DNA from: Acetobacter thailandicus
Lineage (GTDB): Bacteria > Pseudomonadota > Alphaproteobacteria > Acetobacterales > Acetobacteraceae
DNA: 36,853 nucleotides
NCBI RefSeq assembly: GCF_011516655.1
Contig: NZ_WOSV01000011.1
Coordinates: 1-36,853 of the forward strand
Direction of reading: 5' to 3'
A program made the position numbers and the translations under genes. Below, one piece after another: positions 16,586 through 25,695 of this stretch. Position 1 is the stretch's first letter; each line of letters starts with the position of its first letter. The notes beneath the pieces are model-generated. The model saw only the letters and a program-made list of their open reading frames with translations. It was not told the DNA's origin and searched no databases.

Positions 16586-17560
16586 ATGTCTGCCATAAAA
16601 CGCCTCTGGAATCGTGCGCCGCTATGGCGCACTGCTCTGCTTACTGCCTGTCTGTGCACCCTGCTGTCTCTTATCTTCCCGGCTCCCTGGCTGGTGCAGA
16701 TTGCTCCCCCATATAAAGTGCTGACCAGCAAAATCGGTCATACTCTGGGAAGTGACACCTCCTCTTTTCAGGATGCTGATTCTTCCGGCCAGCCTGACCA
16801 GGCAGCGGCAGAGCACCACACTGCATCAGCCCCCCCTTTTGATGCCGAATTTACCGGGGTTATTCCCTTTGCCGGGCGTCAGCTCCCGCTTCCCGCAGGC
16901 AAATGGCATGCTATCGCAAACCAGCAGGATGACCAGAATCATAGTGAAGTTCTGTCATCTGTTCTGGTACGTGTCGACCAGGGCCTGGTAACAGGCATGA
17001 TTGTTGCTCAGGCAACAACTCAGCCTGTTTCAGCAGAAAATGCTCAAAACCTCGAAAGCCTTTGCAATAACGGGTATAATTTTCTGGTCGGCAGCCTGCC
17101 ACAGGATGGCAGACAAACTGAATGCTGGATGACATCACCAGTGCGCGTGCTTGACCACTCCTTCATGGCAGCCAATCAGCCTCTGCAGGGCCTTATGGCC
17201 AGCCCCATACTGGCGTTTACGCTTAACCGCCTGACGGAAATGAAGTTTATCCTGCCGCCGGCTATGGTTGATGCCGCATGGTTACATATTGAAAAAACAA
17301 AATCAGGCTCAGGTGTCGATGTCGCCTCTGTTCATACGCTGATCAGCCCTGCAACCCCGGGACAAAAAAACTTCCCCGGCGCACCTGAAGACTGGACACG
17401 CACCGGCATGCAAAATGACTCGGCTGTTGCGAGCTTTGTAAACTCAGTCAATGTCTGGCTGGTAAAATGGCTGCCTTACCTGCGCAAGGCCTATGCTAAT
17501 AAGCTTGAGGCCAATACTATCCCGGCAACTATCGCAGCTGACCCGGGATACCATAACTAG
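16586..17560 (+). CDS. Signal-anchored periplasmic protein, third gene of the AAA+ operon
   Basis: This 324-residue protein is of unrecognised family. A basic start (MSAIKRLWNRAPLWR) precedes a membrane helix at about residues 15-38, followed by a low-complexity Ser/Asp/Gln/Ala stretch (about 55-85). A folded region starts near 88 (FTGVIPFAGRQLPLPAGKWHAIA) and contains two cysteines (160 and 180) that could form a disulfide in the periplasm. It starts 4 nt after the AAA+ stop. No signal-peptidase site is clear, so anchored and cleaved forms are both possible. The three genes together look like one membrane complex with a cytoplasmic motor and two periplasmic partners. Function is not established. 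Confidence 0.75.
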   Translation: MSAIKRLWNRAPLWRTALLTACLCTLLSLIFPAPWLVQIAPPYKVLTSKIGHTLGSDTSSFQDADSSGQPDQAAAEHHTASAPPFDAEFTGVIPFAGRQLPLPAGKWHAIANQQDDQNHSEVLSSVLVRVDQGLVTGMIVAQATTQPVSAENAQNLESLCNNGYNFLVGSLPQDGRQTECWMTSPVRVLDHSFMAANQPLQGLMASPILAFTLNRLTEMKFILPPAMVDAAWLHIEKTKSGSGVDVASVHTLISPATPGQKNFPGAPEDWTRTGMQNDSAVASFVNSVNVWLVKWLPYLRKAYANKLEANTIPATIAADPGYHN

Positions 17561-17572
17561 CAGCCCCTGTTT

Positions 17573-17601
17573 CAGCCTCACTCACGCCGTGTGTGAGGCT
17601 G
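17573..17601. terminator. Stem-loop between the AAA+ operon and the ABC transporter gene
   Basis: CAGCCTCAC (17573-17581) pairs with GTGAGGCTG (17593-17601), and the inner CAC/GTG (17583-17585, 17589-17591) extends the stem. It begins 13 nt after the AAA+ operon stop and overlaps the last codons of the convergent ABC gene. No T-run is present. Confidence 0.55.
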
Positions 17602-19125
17602 CGCCAGTTTCTTCTCTGCCATACGGGCAAGACGCACAAATGGCAGACCCAGAATAAGATAGGCCCCTCCGACCATCAGGCCGGTGCCAAAATAATCAAA
17701 ATATGTAGAAGACAAACGAATGTAAGTCTGTGTCAGCTCGGTCAGAGTGATTACGCTGACAAGAGATGAATCTTTTAAAAGAGAAATAAAATCATTCGTC
17801 ATCACTGGCATAACCAGACGAAACGCCTGCGGCACAACCACAAAACGTAAGGCCTGGAAATGCGTCATATTAAGAGCCAGAGCGGCCTCCATCTGTCCTG
17901 GCGCGACAGACTGTAACCCGGCCCTGTAATTCTCTGCCTCATACGCTGCATAGTTAAGACCCAGACCAAGCACACCGGCAAGAAATGGCCCAAGACTGAT
18001 GCCAAACTCTGGCAGACCATAAAACAGAAACAAAATCTGAATAAGCAACGGTGTACCGCGCACAACCTCAACATAAACAGATGTTAGAGAAGCCAGTGGG
18101 CGGGGACCATATAAACGTATCAGCGCCAGGGCCAGCCCAAGTGCCACTGCCAGCACCATGGCACATAATGATACCAGCAGGGTCAGCGCAGCCCCTTTTG
18201 CCAGGAAGGGTATAAAACTAACATAACGCCAGAAACGTGCCTTCCATGACGTGGCGCTGTGCAAAGCCTCTGTGTATCTGATCCACCCTGCAGGCTCTGC
18301 CGCCAGAGTGGTTCTGTCCCCGGTCATTGCCGCCATTTCTGGTGACCATAACTTCCAGTTAGCCAGAATTTTATGCAGGCTGCCATCCTGCATCATTGCA
18401 GCCAGAGCGGTATTCACCTGCTCACGCAAGGCACCATGCTTGCCTTTAGCAAAAGCAACGCCATAGGCAACGCGCCCTATGGGTGCACCGACCACTTCAA
18501 GTGCGGGGTTGGTACTCCCATAATACTGAGCAATCGGCCCATCAATCAAAATAGCATCTGTGCGCCCGTTTACCAGATCAAGAAACACATTGGTTTCCTC
18601 ATCATAGGTGCGCATTTCTATCTCCGGGTGATTTTGCAGAATACGCTCAGCCTGTGTCGCCTTCAGCGTACCAACAATATGCCCTTTAAGCTGATCAAGC
18701 GTATCAAAATGCGAGCCATCACGCCTGACAACAAGCCGCTCTGATGTCACATAATACGGATCACTGAAATCAATACCCTCGGCATGTTCAGGGGTGATTT
18801 CGATACCGCAGATAACCATTTCATACAGACCACGCTCCAGCCCGGGAATAAGACCATCCCAGTCATTTTGCACAAACTGCAGCGGGTTTTTCATATGCCG
18901 GCCAAGTTCCTGCACCAGATCATATTCAAAACCTGTCAGCTTCGTCTGATCTTTCAGGTCATGAAACGTAAAAGGCACATCTGCTGATGCATCAGCTGCC
19001 CAGCGTACAGGATGAGATTCCCCTCTGGCAGAACCGGCAAAAAGAGCCAGCACAATAAGGCAGGCAGGCAACCAGCGGCTTACATGACGGGCAAAGGCAA
19101 AAAAACGAGTAGAATGCTGCGTCAC
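17578..19125 (-). CDS. Polar amino acid ABC transporter, fused binding protein and permease
   Basis: The 515-residue protein starts with a signal peptide (1-36, ending near SARG). A periplasmic solute-binding domain of the type 3 (polar amino acid) family follows (about 37-275, with FTFHDLKDQTKLTGFEYDLV and DFSDPYYVTSERLVV). Next is a HisM/GlnP-type permease domain (about 300-500) with several membrane helices, VEVVRGTPLLIQILFLFYGL and the EAA loop region. In most bacteria these are separate genes. Fusions are known in this family, but the arrangement here is worth noting. It overlaps its ATPase gene by 4 nt. The substrate cannot be told from sequence. Glutamate, glutamine or a basic amino acid are all possible. 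Confidence 0.88.
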   Translation of the reverse strand: MTQHSTRFFAFARHVSRWLPACLIVLALFAGSARGESHPVRWAADASADVPFTFHDLKDQTKLTGFEYDLVQELGRHMKNPLQFVQNDWDGLIPGLERGLYEMVICGIEITPEHAEGIDFSDPYYVTSERLVVRRDGSHFDTLDQLKGHIVGTLKATQAERILQNHPEIEMRTYDEETNVFLDLVNGRTDAILIDGPIAQYYGSTNPALEVVGAPIGRVAYGVAFAKGKHGALREQVNTALAAMMQDGSLHKILANWKLWSPEMAAMTGDRTTLAAEPAGWIRYTEALHSATSWKARFWRYVSFIPFLAKGAALTLLVSLCAMVLAVALGLALALIRLYGPRPLASLTSVYVEVVRGTPLLIQILFLFYGLPEFGISLGPFLAGVLGLGLNYAAYEAENYRAGLQSVAPGQMEAALALNMTHFQALRFVVVPQAFRLVMPVMTNDFISLLKDSSLVSVITLTELTQTYIRLSSTYFDYFGTGLMVGGAYLILGLPFVRLARMAEKKLAQPHTRRE

Positions 19126-19907
19126 AGCAACGCTCCCAGAAAACGTCGTGTTCTTTCATCCGTCGGTCTGACACACATAACATCAGGCGGACCTGCCTCA
19201 ATAATATGGCCGCCATCCATATAAACGATGGTATCTGACGCAACACGAGCAAAACGCATGTCGTGTGTCACGACGATCTGTGTCATGCCTTCTGCATCAA
19301 GCTGACGCATCACATTCAGCACCTCTTCAGCAACCAGAGGATCAAGGGCTGAAGTAGGCTCGTCATAAAGCATAATATCAGGGTTCATCGCCAGAGCCCG
19401 CGCTATTGCGGCACGCTGCTGCTGCCCTCCGGAAAGAGAGAGGGGATACCGCCCGGCCACCCGGCCCAGCCCCACTTTTTCAAGCAATGCCATAGCCTGA
19501 TCACGCTTAACGGTGTCAGTCTGGCGCTTAACAATACGTGGCGCGAGCAAAACATTATCCAGCACCGTCAGGTGCGGGAACAGGTTAAAACTCTGAAAAA
19601 CCATCCCGACATGGGTGCGCAGCCTGTGTGCCATATGCTCATCTGCACGACGCCAAGGCCCGCCCTGCCGGTCAATGGTCACACCAGCGGCTGTAATCCG
19701 TCCACGATCTGGTATTTCAAGGAAATTCAGGCAACGCAAAAATGTGGATTTTCCACATCCTGAAGGCCCGATAACGGAAACCAGATCCCCTTTATGCACC
19801 TCAAGCGAAACGCCGTTCAGAATAATGGTTTCGCCAAATTGCTTATGCACATTTTGTGCATGCAGCACTACAGGCTCTTTAACAGAAAAAGCCGACCCGG
19901 TTTGCAC
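19122..19907 (-). CDS. Amino acid ABC transporter ATP-binding protein
   Basis: The 261-residue ATPase has Walker A GPSGCGKST, signature LSGGQQQR, Walker B IMLYDEPTSALDP and the switch His in VVTHDMRFA, as in the GlnQ/HisP family. It energises the fused binding-protein/permease encoded by the next gene, with which it overlaps by 4 nt. The first start in the frame is GTG at 19907. A further GTG about 13 codons in (VLHAQNVHKQF) is an alternative. An upstream ATG is out of frame. The gene begins 40 nt after the acnA stop on the same strand, so read-through from acnA is possible. Confidence 0.92.
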   Translation of the reverse strand: MQTGSAFSVKEPVVLHAQNVHKQFGETIILNGVSLEVHKGDLVSVIGPSGCGKSTFLRCLNFLEIPDRGRITAAGVTIDRQGGPWRRADEHMAHRLRTHVGMVFQSFNLFPHLTVLDNVLLAPRIVKRQTDTVKRDQAMALLEKVGLGRVAGRYPLSLSGGQQQRAAIARALAMNPDIMLYDEPTSALDPLVAEEVLNVMRQLDAEGMTQIVVTHDMRFARVASDTIVYMDGGHIIEAGPPDVMCVRPTDERTRRFLGALL

Positions 19908-19947
19908 CAGGCCGGCCCCGTCATGTTTATCAGAAACAGAACGATTC

Positions 19948-22641
19948 TCAGGCAGCTTTAGTCATCCCACGCAATACATACTGAAGAATGCCACCATGCC
20001 GGTAATATTCAACTTCGTCCAGTGTATCGACACGGCAGAGCAGCTGAACATCCTGCGTGCTGCCATCAGCACGCTTAACGGTCATCGTTACATCCATACG
20101 TGGTGTAATTGTCTCAAGCCCTTTGAACGAAATAATCTCATCACCTTTGAGATTAAGAGTTTTTCGGGTTGTGCCTTCTTTAAACAGCAATGGCAGAACC
20201 CCCATTCCAACCAGGTTGGAACGATGAATACGCTCAAAACTTTCTGCAACAACGGCTTTGATACCCAGCAGCAGCGTGCCTTTGGCAGCCCAGTCACGCG
20301 AGGACCCCATGCCATATTCTTTACCACCAAAGACAACCAGAGGGGTACCCTCTTCTTTGTATTTCATGGCTACATCATAAATGAAACCCTCTTTGCCATC
20401 AGGGTAATGTCTGGAAAGACCTCCCTCCGTGCCAGGAAGCATTTCATTTTTGATACGAATATTAGCAAAAGTGCCACGTACCATTATGCGGTCATTGCCA
20501 CGGCGTGAGCCGTAAGAGTTAAAATCGCGCTGCTCAACGCCATTTTCAATCAGATAACGTCCTGCCGGGGAGTCTTTTTTAATCGCACCGGCAGGGGAGA
20601 TATGATCGGTCGTGATATTGTCACCTAACAGAGCAAGAATACGCGCATTTTCAATATTACCCGGCGCAACAGGCTCGTGTGTAATACCTTTAAAATATGG
20701 CGGGTCCTGCACGTAGGTAGATGTTTTGTCCCACTGGTAAGTTTCAGAACCTGTTACAACCTTCAGATTCTGCCACTCAGGCGTACCTTTAGAAACATGC
20801 TTATAGCGTTTGATAAATTCCTCACGATTAATAGAAGAACCCATCAGCTCAGCAATCTCTTTATTAGATGGCCAGATATCTTTCAGATAAACAGGTTTAC
20901 CATCCTTCGAGGTGCCAAGAGGATCTTTCGTAATATCCTGGCGCATCGTACCCAGTAAAGAATAGGCAACGACAAGTGGAGGGCTGGCAAGATAGTTTGC
21001 CCTTACGTTCGGAGAGATACGCCCTTCAAAGTTGCGGTTACCTGACAAAACAGAAACAGCAACCAGATTATTGTTTTCAATTGCATCAACAATATCAGGT
21101 GCCAGCGGGCCTGAGTTACCAATGCAGGTTGTGCAGCCATAACCAACGGTATTAAAACCAAGCGCATCCAGATCTTCTGTCAGACCAGCACGAAGCAGAT
21201 AATCTGTAACAACCTGAGAGCCGGGAGCCAGGGAGGTTTTTACCCATGGTTTTGGCGTCAGCCCAAGAGCCCGTGCCTTACGCGCAACCAGACCAGCCGC
21301 AATCAGTACCGCCGGGTTTGATGTGTTGGTGCACGAGGTGATAGCCGCAATAACGATATCACCCTGGCCAATTTCATAGTTAGTTCCTGCAACAGGTGCT
21401 TTTTTATTCGCATCATTTGCCGGAATACCAAGAGAAGAAGTCAGCTCTTTTTCAAACTCTGTTTTCGCAGCAGTCAGGATAACCCGGTCCTGAGGGCGTT
21501 TTGGACCAGAAATAGACGGTACAACAGTTGCCAGATCAAGCTCAAGAATATCTGTGAAAACCGGCTCAGGTGTTTCAGCAGTGCGGAACATACCCTGTGC
21601 GCGTAAATACTCTTCAGTCAGCCTGATACGATGTTCGTCACGACCTGTTTCATGCAAATAATCAAGCGTCAGCTTATCAACAGGGAAGAAGCCACAGGTC
21701 GCACCATATTCAGGCGCCATATTGGCAATCGTTGCACGGTCAGCAACAGGCAGATGATCAAGAGCAGGGCCAAAAAACTCAACAAATTTGCCTACAACAC
21801 CTTTGCGGCGCAACATCTGCGTAACAGTCAGCACCAGATCGGTAGCCGTCGCCCCTTCAGGCAGCTTACCTGTGAGACGGAAACCGATCACGTCAGGAAT
21901 AAGCATAGCAATAGGCTGCCCCAGCATTGCGGCCTCAGCCTCAATGCCACCAACACCCCAGCCCAGAACACCAAGACCGTTAATCATAGTTGTGTGGCTG
22001 TCTGTACCATACAACGAGTCAGGGTAGACGTAGTCTTTACCACCAACATTTGCTGTCCAGGCGACCTGTGCAATATATTCAAGGTTCACCTGATGGCAGA
22101 TCCCTGTATCAGGCGGAACAACTGAGAAGTTTTCAAATGCCTCCTGCCCCCAGCGCAAAAAAGCATAACGTTCTGCATTACGCTCAAACTCCAGCGTAAT
22201 ATTCTTCTGCAGCGCATCAGGTGAGCCATAAACATCAACCATCACAGAATGGTCGATCACCAGGTTAACCGGCACCAGCGGGTTAACCTTTTGTGCATCC
22301 CCCTTCAGCTTCACGATGCCATCACGCATAGCGGCAAGGTCAACAACGGCGGGGACACCGGTGAAGTCCTGCATCAGAATACGGGAAGGCTTAAACGGCA
22401 CTTCCTTCGTGCTGCTGCCTGAAGGGAGCCAGCCTGCAATCGCCTTTGCATCGTCAACGTTATAGGAGCGGCTGTCTTCAAAACGCAGAATGTTCTCAAG
22501 CAGAACTTTTAGCGATACAGGCAGGCGACTGATGTCACCGATTGACTTCGCCGCCTCAGGAATTGAAAAATAGTGATATACTTTGCCGTCAACAGTAAGC
22601 GAACGGCTGGTTTTAAGTGAATCGTGCCCAACGGTTTTCAT
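19948..22641 (-). CDS. acnA: Aconitate hydratase A
   Basis: It isomerises citrate to isocitrate in the TCA cycle with a 4Fe-4S cluster. The 897-residue length fits the AcnA/IRP type. Cluster ligands are Cys437 (ITSCTNTSNP), Cys503 and Cys506 (GYGCTTCIGNSGP). The C-terminal swivel domain has GDNITTDHISPAG and YGMGSSRDWAAKG. The ATG at 22641 follows GGGGAGA at about 9 nt. As an AcnA/IRP-type protein it might also bind RNA under iron limitation; that is family knowledge, not shown here. The fumarase in the same window and the iron-responsive pair at its right end also use iron. Confidence 0.97.
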   Translation of the reverse strand: MKTVGHDSLKTSRSLTVDGKVYHYFSIPEAAKSIGDISRLPVSLKVLLENILRFEDSRSYNVDDAKAIAGWLPSGSSTKEVPFKPSRILMQDFTGVPAVVDLAAMRDGIVKLKGDAQKVNPLVPVNLVIDHSVMVDVYGSPDALQKNITLEFERNAERYAFLRWGQEAFENFSVVPPDTGICHQVNLEYIAQVAWTANVGGKDYVYPDSLYGTDSHTTMINGLGVLGWGVGGIEAEAAMLGQPIAMLIPDVIGFRLTGKLPEGATATDLVLTVTQMLRRKGVVGKFVEFFGPALDHLPVADRATIANMAPEYGATCGFFPVDKLTLDYLHETGRDEHRIRLTEEYLRAQGMFRTAETPEPVFTDILELDLATVVPSISGPKRPQDRVILTAAKTEFEKELTSSLGIPANDANKKAPVAGTNYEIGQGDIVIAAITSCTNTSNPAVLIAAGLVARKARALGLTPKPWVKTSLAPGSQVVTDYLLRAGLTEDLDALGFNTVGYGCTTCIGNSGPLAPDIVDAIENNNLVAVSVLSGNRNFEGRISPNVRANYLASPPLVVAYSLLGTMRQDITKDPLGTSKDGKPVYLKDIWPSNKEIAELMGSSINREEFIKRYKHVSKGTPEWQNLKVVTGSETYQWDKTSTYVQDPPYFKGITHEPVAPGNIENARILALLGDNITTDHISPAGAIKKDSPAGRYLIENGVEQRDFNSYGSRRGNDRIMVRGTFANIRIKNEMLPGTEGGLSRHYPDGKEGFIYDVAMKYKEEGTPLVVFGGKEYGMGSSRDWAAKGTLLLGIKAVVAESFERIHRSNLVGMGVLPLLFKEGTTRKTLNLKGDEIISFKGLETITPRMDVTMTVKRADGSTQDVQLLCRVDTLDEVEYYRHGGILQYVLRGMTKAA

Positions 22642-22902
22642 TTACTTTAATCTCCCCGATCACAGCCAGTGGCTGGTGATACGCTCAGGAAGCCGACACA
22701 CAACATTATGCTGTATATGCATCCAGATTCCCGGATGCCCGGCTTGATATCCTTACGGGTCTAGAACATACCGGCGAGGCATTGTGATACAAGGCGGTCT
22801 GCGACCACGAGAACGCGAGCAGGCCTGCTTCTGCGGGTTTTGATGGTAACATTAAGGAGAAGTCCCATCTCCGGGCATTCATTTTCACCAGGTTGTTCAT
22901 CC

Positions 22903-23589
22903 ATGTCGGTTATACCCTTACTCGAAGGCGACTCTTTGTGTGTGTTCAGAGGTGAGCGGCTCGTTCTCAGCAAGATCAGCCTCTCCCTGCATGCAGGGGA
23001 AGCTATGCTCCTGACAGGACCAAATGGCGCAGGAAAATCAACACTTCTGAGGGTTCTGGCCGGGCTAAGACACCCTGATGCCGGTACGTTGTTATGGCAG
23101 GGACAACCTGTAAAAGATGACATAACAGCCCATACACAACGCGTCGCTTACCTTGGTCACCAGGAGGCTCTGAAACCTGGCCTGACGGTTACTGAAAACT
23201 TAAAAATTTATGCGACCACGACAGGCAGTAACATTGCCGAAGCTCTGAAAACCTTTAATCTTCTGGAGCTGGCTGACCTGCCCGCCCGCCAGCTCTCTGC
23301 CGGGCAGAAGCGGCGTACCGCTCTGGCCCGCGTTTTACTGAGACAGGCCCCTTTATGGCTGCTGGATGAGCCCACACTTGGCCTGGATAATGCAACTATT
23401 AGTCTGCTGGGCGAGGCTCTGACCCGCCACCGTCAAAAAGGCGGCATGATAATTGCAACCTCACACGTTCCTCTGCCAATGGATACAACCTCTCACCTCG
23501 ACCTGCCAGCGGCACCAGATCGGGCTGTCATGCCAGATACGTCACCGGATGACTGGACCTGGCATGAGCATTCAGGAACCGCGCCATGA
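22903..23589 (+). CDS. ccmA: Haem exporter ATP-binding subunit CcmA
   Basis: CcmA drives the CcmABCD complex in cytochrome c maturation. The 228-residue protein has Walker A GPNGAGKST, signature LSAGQKRR, Walker B LWLLDEPTLGLD, and the short size of the family. I chose the ATG at 22903 (MSVIPLLEGDSLCVFRG). The frame continues upstream to TTG 22840 and ATG 22843, but the extra residues do not match the family, although a good AAGGAG lies within that extension at 22853-22858. The gene overlaps ccmB by 4 nt. No ccmC or other ccm gene is present next to this pair; in many bacteria they follow directly. Confidence 0.9.
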   Translation: MSVIPLLEGDSLCVFRGERLVLSKISLSLHAGEAMLLTGPNGAGKSTLLRVLAGLRHPDAGTLLWQGQPVKDDITAHTQRVAYLGHQEALKPGLTVTENLKIYATTTGSNIAEALKTFNLLELADLPARQLSAGQKRRTALARVLLRQAPLWLLDEPTLGLDNATISLLGEALTRHRQKGGMIIATSHVPLPMDTTSHLDLPAAPDRAVMPDTSPDDWTWHEHSGTAP

Positions 23590-24254
23590 TGCCCTTATTC
23601 TTTGCCGTTATTATACGCGACCTGCGCCTGGCACGCCGGCATGGTGCTGACACCTTGGGCGCGGTTCTCTTCTTTATTCTTGCCGCGACCTTATTCCCGC
23701 TGGCACTGGGGCCTTCGCCAGAGCTGTTACGCCACATGGCACCGGGTATTATCTGGGTCTGTGCGTTGCTCGCAGCCCTTCTGCCGCTCGGAAGATTATT
23801 TGGCGCAGAGTTAGAAGATGGTTCACTTGACCAGCTCATGCTGCTTGGACTCCCCGCCTCTCTTGTTGCACTGGCAAAAATGACAGCACACTGGCTAACA
23901 ACCGGCCTGCCTCTTTTGATCGCAGCGATTCCCATGGCTGTTATGCTGGGCCTGCCACAGGTTAGTATTCTGGTTTTAACAGGCGGATTATTTCTGGGGT
24001 CAGTGATCCTGTCACTGATTGGCGGCATGGCAGCTGCCGTTGTGCTGGGAGCAAGGCGGAGTGATGTACTTCTGCCGCTTTTAATTCTGCCACTCACCTG
24101 CCCTGCGCTGATTTTTGGCGCAGCAGCACTGGATGCCATCAGTAATGGTCTGCCCTGGATACCTGACCTTGAATTACTGGGAGCTTTTCTGGGTGCGGCT
24201 TTACCGCTCTGCCCACTGGCAGCCGGAGCGGGTCTCAGGGCGGCGGTTGAATAG
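23586..24254 (+). CDS. ccmB: Haem exporter membrane subunit CcmB
   Basis: The 222-residue hydrophobic protein has six likely membrane helices and the CcmB pattern (DLRLARRHGADTLGAVLFF, FGAELEDGSLDQLMLLGLP, DVLLPLLILPLTCPALIFG). It forms the membrane part of the haem-exporting ABC transporter with CcmA and acts in c-type cytochrome assembly. The ATG overlaps the ccmA stop by 4 nt. A strong intrinsic terminator begins inside the last codons and ends the transcript, so the ccmAB pair is a two-gene unit here. Confidence 0.9.
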   Translation: MMPLFFAVIIRDLRLARRHGADTLGAVLFFILAATLFPLALGPSPELLRHMAPGIIWVCALLAALLPLGRLFGAELEDGSLDQLMLLGLPASLVALAKMTAHWLTTGLPLLIAAIPMAVMLGLPQVSILVLTGGLFLGSVILSLIGGMAAAVVLGARRSDVLLPLLILPLTCPALIFGAAALDAISNGLPWIPDLELLGAFLGAALPLCPLAAGAGLRAAVE

Positions 24255-24272
24255 CCGCTGCCCTGCTTTTTT
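24237..24272 (+). terminator. Intrinsic terminator of ccmAB
   Basis: AGGGCGGCGGTT (24237-24248) pairs with AGCCGCTGCCCT (24253-24264), including two G-U pairs, around a 4-nt loop. A T-run follows (24267-24272). The stem overlaps the ccmB stop codon. Confidence 0.8.
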
Positions 24273-24281
24273 AATCAGACC

Positions 24282-25415
24282 TCAGATATAATACTCTTCA
24301 AGAGGCTGGAACCCGTTGAAGCTCTGAGAACAGTATGTCGAAATATAAGCACCGGCAGAATGCAGCTCTATCTGCTCACCTGATTCAAGAGAGAGAGGCA
24401 GCTCATATGGTGCTTTTTCATACATAATGTCAGCGCCATCACAGGTCGGGCCGGCAATAGCAACCGGACCAACAGGTGACCCATCCCGGCTCGTATGAAT
24501 AGCATACCGGATAGCCTCGCCTTCTGTCTCGGCCAGACCACCAAAACGACCAATATCAAGATAAACCCAGCGAGGCCCGGTTTCGCGCCCACGCTGGCTG
24601 ACCAGAACAACCTCTGAGCGCACAACGCCGGCTTCACCAACGATATAACGGCCAGGCTCGACCAGCATTTCAGGCAGAGCATTACCAAAATGCTCTGTCA
24701 TGGCGTGGCTGATAACCTGCGAGAAATGATCAATACCCGGTACATCATGACGATATCTGACCGGGAACCCTCCGCCCAGATTAACCATCCGCAGATCCAG
24801 GCCTGTGTCAGCCAGTTCAGAAAATACACTGGCGACACGGCTGATAGCGACTTCATAAGCCTCGGCTGAAAGCTGCTGGCTACCAACATGAAAGGACAGA
24901 CCATAAGGGTCGAGGCCCAGGTCAGCCGCTTTGAGCATCAGTTCTTTTGCTGATTCAGTGCTTGTGCCGAATTTACGGGATAACGGCCACTCAGCGCCTT
25001 CGTTATCAACCATAATGCGGCAATAAACACGCGAACCGGGGGCATGCGCTGCAATTTTTTCCAGCTCTTCAAGGCAGTCAAAAGCATACATCCGCACGCC
25101 TGCAACATAAGCTGCCTGAATAGCCTGAACTTTCTTTACAGTATTCCCAAAGGAGATCGATTCTGGTTTTGCACCGGCTGAGAGACAAAAGGAAATCTCT
25201 TCCCATGAAGCCGCATCAAAGCAGGAATCCAGCTCAACCAGGCGCGAAAGCACAGGCATAGCCGGGTTTGCTTTCACAGCATAATAAATGCGTGCCTGTG
25301 GCAAAGCATGACGCAGCGCCTGATAGCGTGCCTCTACCTGATCGACATCGACAACAAGACAAGGTGTAGCCGGTTTGTTTTCGGCAAAAAAACGAGCAAT
25401 TTTAGAAGTCACCAC
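24282..25415 (-). CDS. Ornithine/diaminopimelate-type decarboxylase (PLP, fold III)
   Basis: The 377-residue protein is a fold-III PLP decarboxylase. The PLP lysine is Lys48 in YYAVKANP, the glycine-rich phosphate-binding loop is LGGGFP, and the conserved catalytic cysteine-aspartate is GPTCDGAD (Cys325, Asp326). The size and the GPTCDGAD motif favour ornithine decarboxylase, giving putrescine, over lysine or diaminopimelate decarboxylase, but some alphaproteobacterial members act on both ornithine and lysine. It would start polyamine synthesis. It is convergent with ccmB and divergent from the YihY-family gene. Confidence 0.9.
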   Translation of the reverse strand: MVTSKIARFFAENKPATPCLVVDVDQVEARYQALRHALPQARIYYAVKANPAMPVLSRLVELDSCFDAASWEEISFCLSAGAKPESISFGNTVKKVQAIQAAYVAGVRMYAFDCLEELEKIAAHAPGSRVYCRIMVDNEGAEWPLSRKFGTSTESAKELMLKAADLGLDPYGLSFHVGSQQLSAEAYEVAISRVASVFSELADTGLDLRMVNLGGGFPVRYRHDVPGIDHFSQVISHAMTEHFGNALPEMLVEPGRYIVGEAGVVRSEVVLVSQRGRETGPRWVYLDIGRFGGLAETEGEAIRYAIHTSRDGSPVGPVAIAGPTCDGADIMYEKAPYELPLSLESGEQIELHSAGAYISTYCSQSFNGFQPLEEYYI

Positions 25416-25607
25416 TCACATTCCCCGATATCAGGACTCCCGTTTTACATCACTGTATTAAGGAGCGACTTAAAGACTTGGCCTATAAGGCCATAAACAA
25501 TAAAAAACCTTTACCCTCGAAGGTCCTGCCGCACGGATTATCCGGCTTTATCGCTCAGCTTTGGGAAAGCAACGCCACGTGCATCAGCCGTGGCAAGGGG
25601 TGTGCAT
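25416..25607. promoter_or_regulatory. Upstream region of the decarboxylase and YihY-family genes
   Basis: This gap holds a small dyad, TGGCC (25479-25483) and GGCCA (25489-25493) with a TATAA loop, 64 nt before the decarboxylase start. No clear -35/-10 pair was found for either gene. It is a candidate place for control of both divergent genes. Confidence 0.35.
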
Positions 25608-25688
25608 ATGCGACTAAACAAACACAAGCGCAAGACAAAAATAACATTTTTTGAAAAAAACATAGAAACTCATAGCATCGCACGGTAG
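25608..25688 (+). CDS. Possible 26-codon leader peptide
   Basis: A short frame (MRLNKHKRKTKITFFEKNIE and 6 more residues) starts with ATG 8 nt after AAGGGG. It is rich in Lys/Arg and ends 7 nt before the GTG of the YihY-family gene. It may be a leader peptide or a chance frame; no homology is known to me. Confidence 0.25.
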   Translation: MRLNKHKRKTKITFFEKNIETHSIAR

Positions 25689-25695
25689 AAGGTCT

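Noticed and set aside
19615..20508. Plus-strand frame of 297 residues across the acnA/ABC ATPase junction
   Set aside because: It runs antisense over two well-supported genes with no start signal or domain.
23528..24139. Minus-strand frame of 203 residues opposite ccmB
   Set aside because: It is rich in Arg, Ser and Pro, as expected from the reverse of hydrophobic membrane codons, and is not a known protein.
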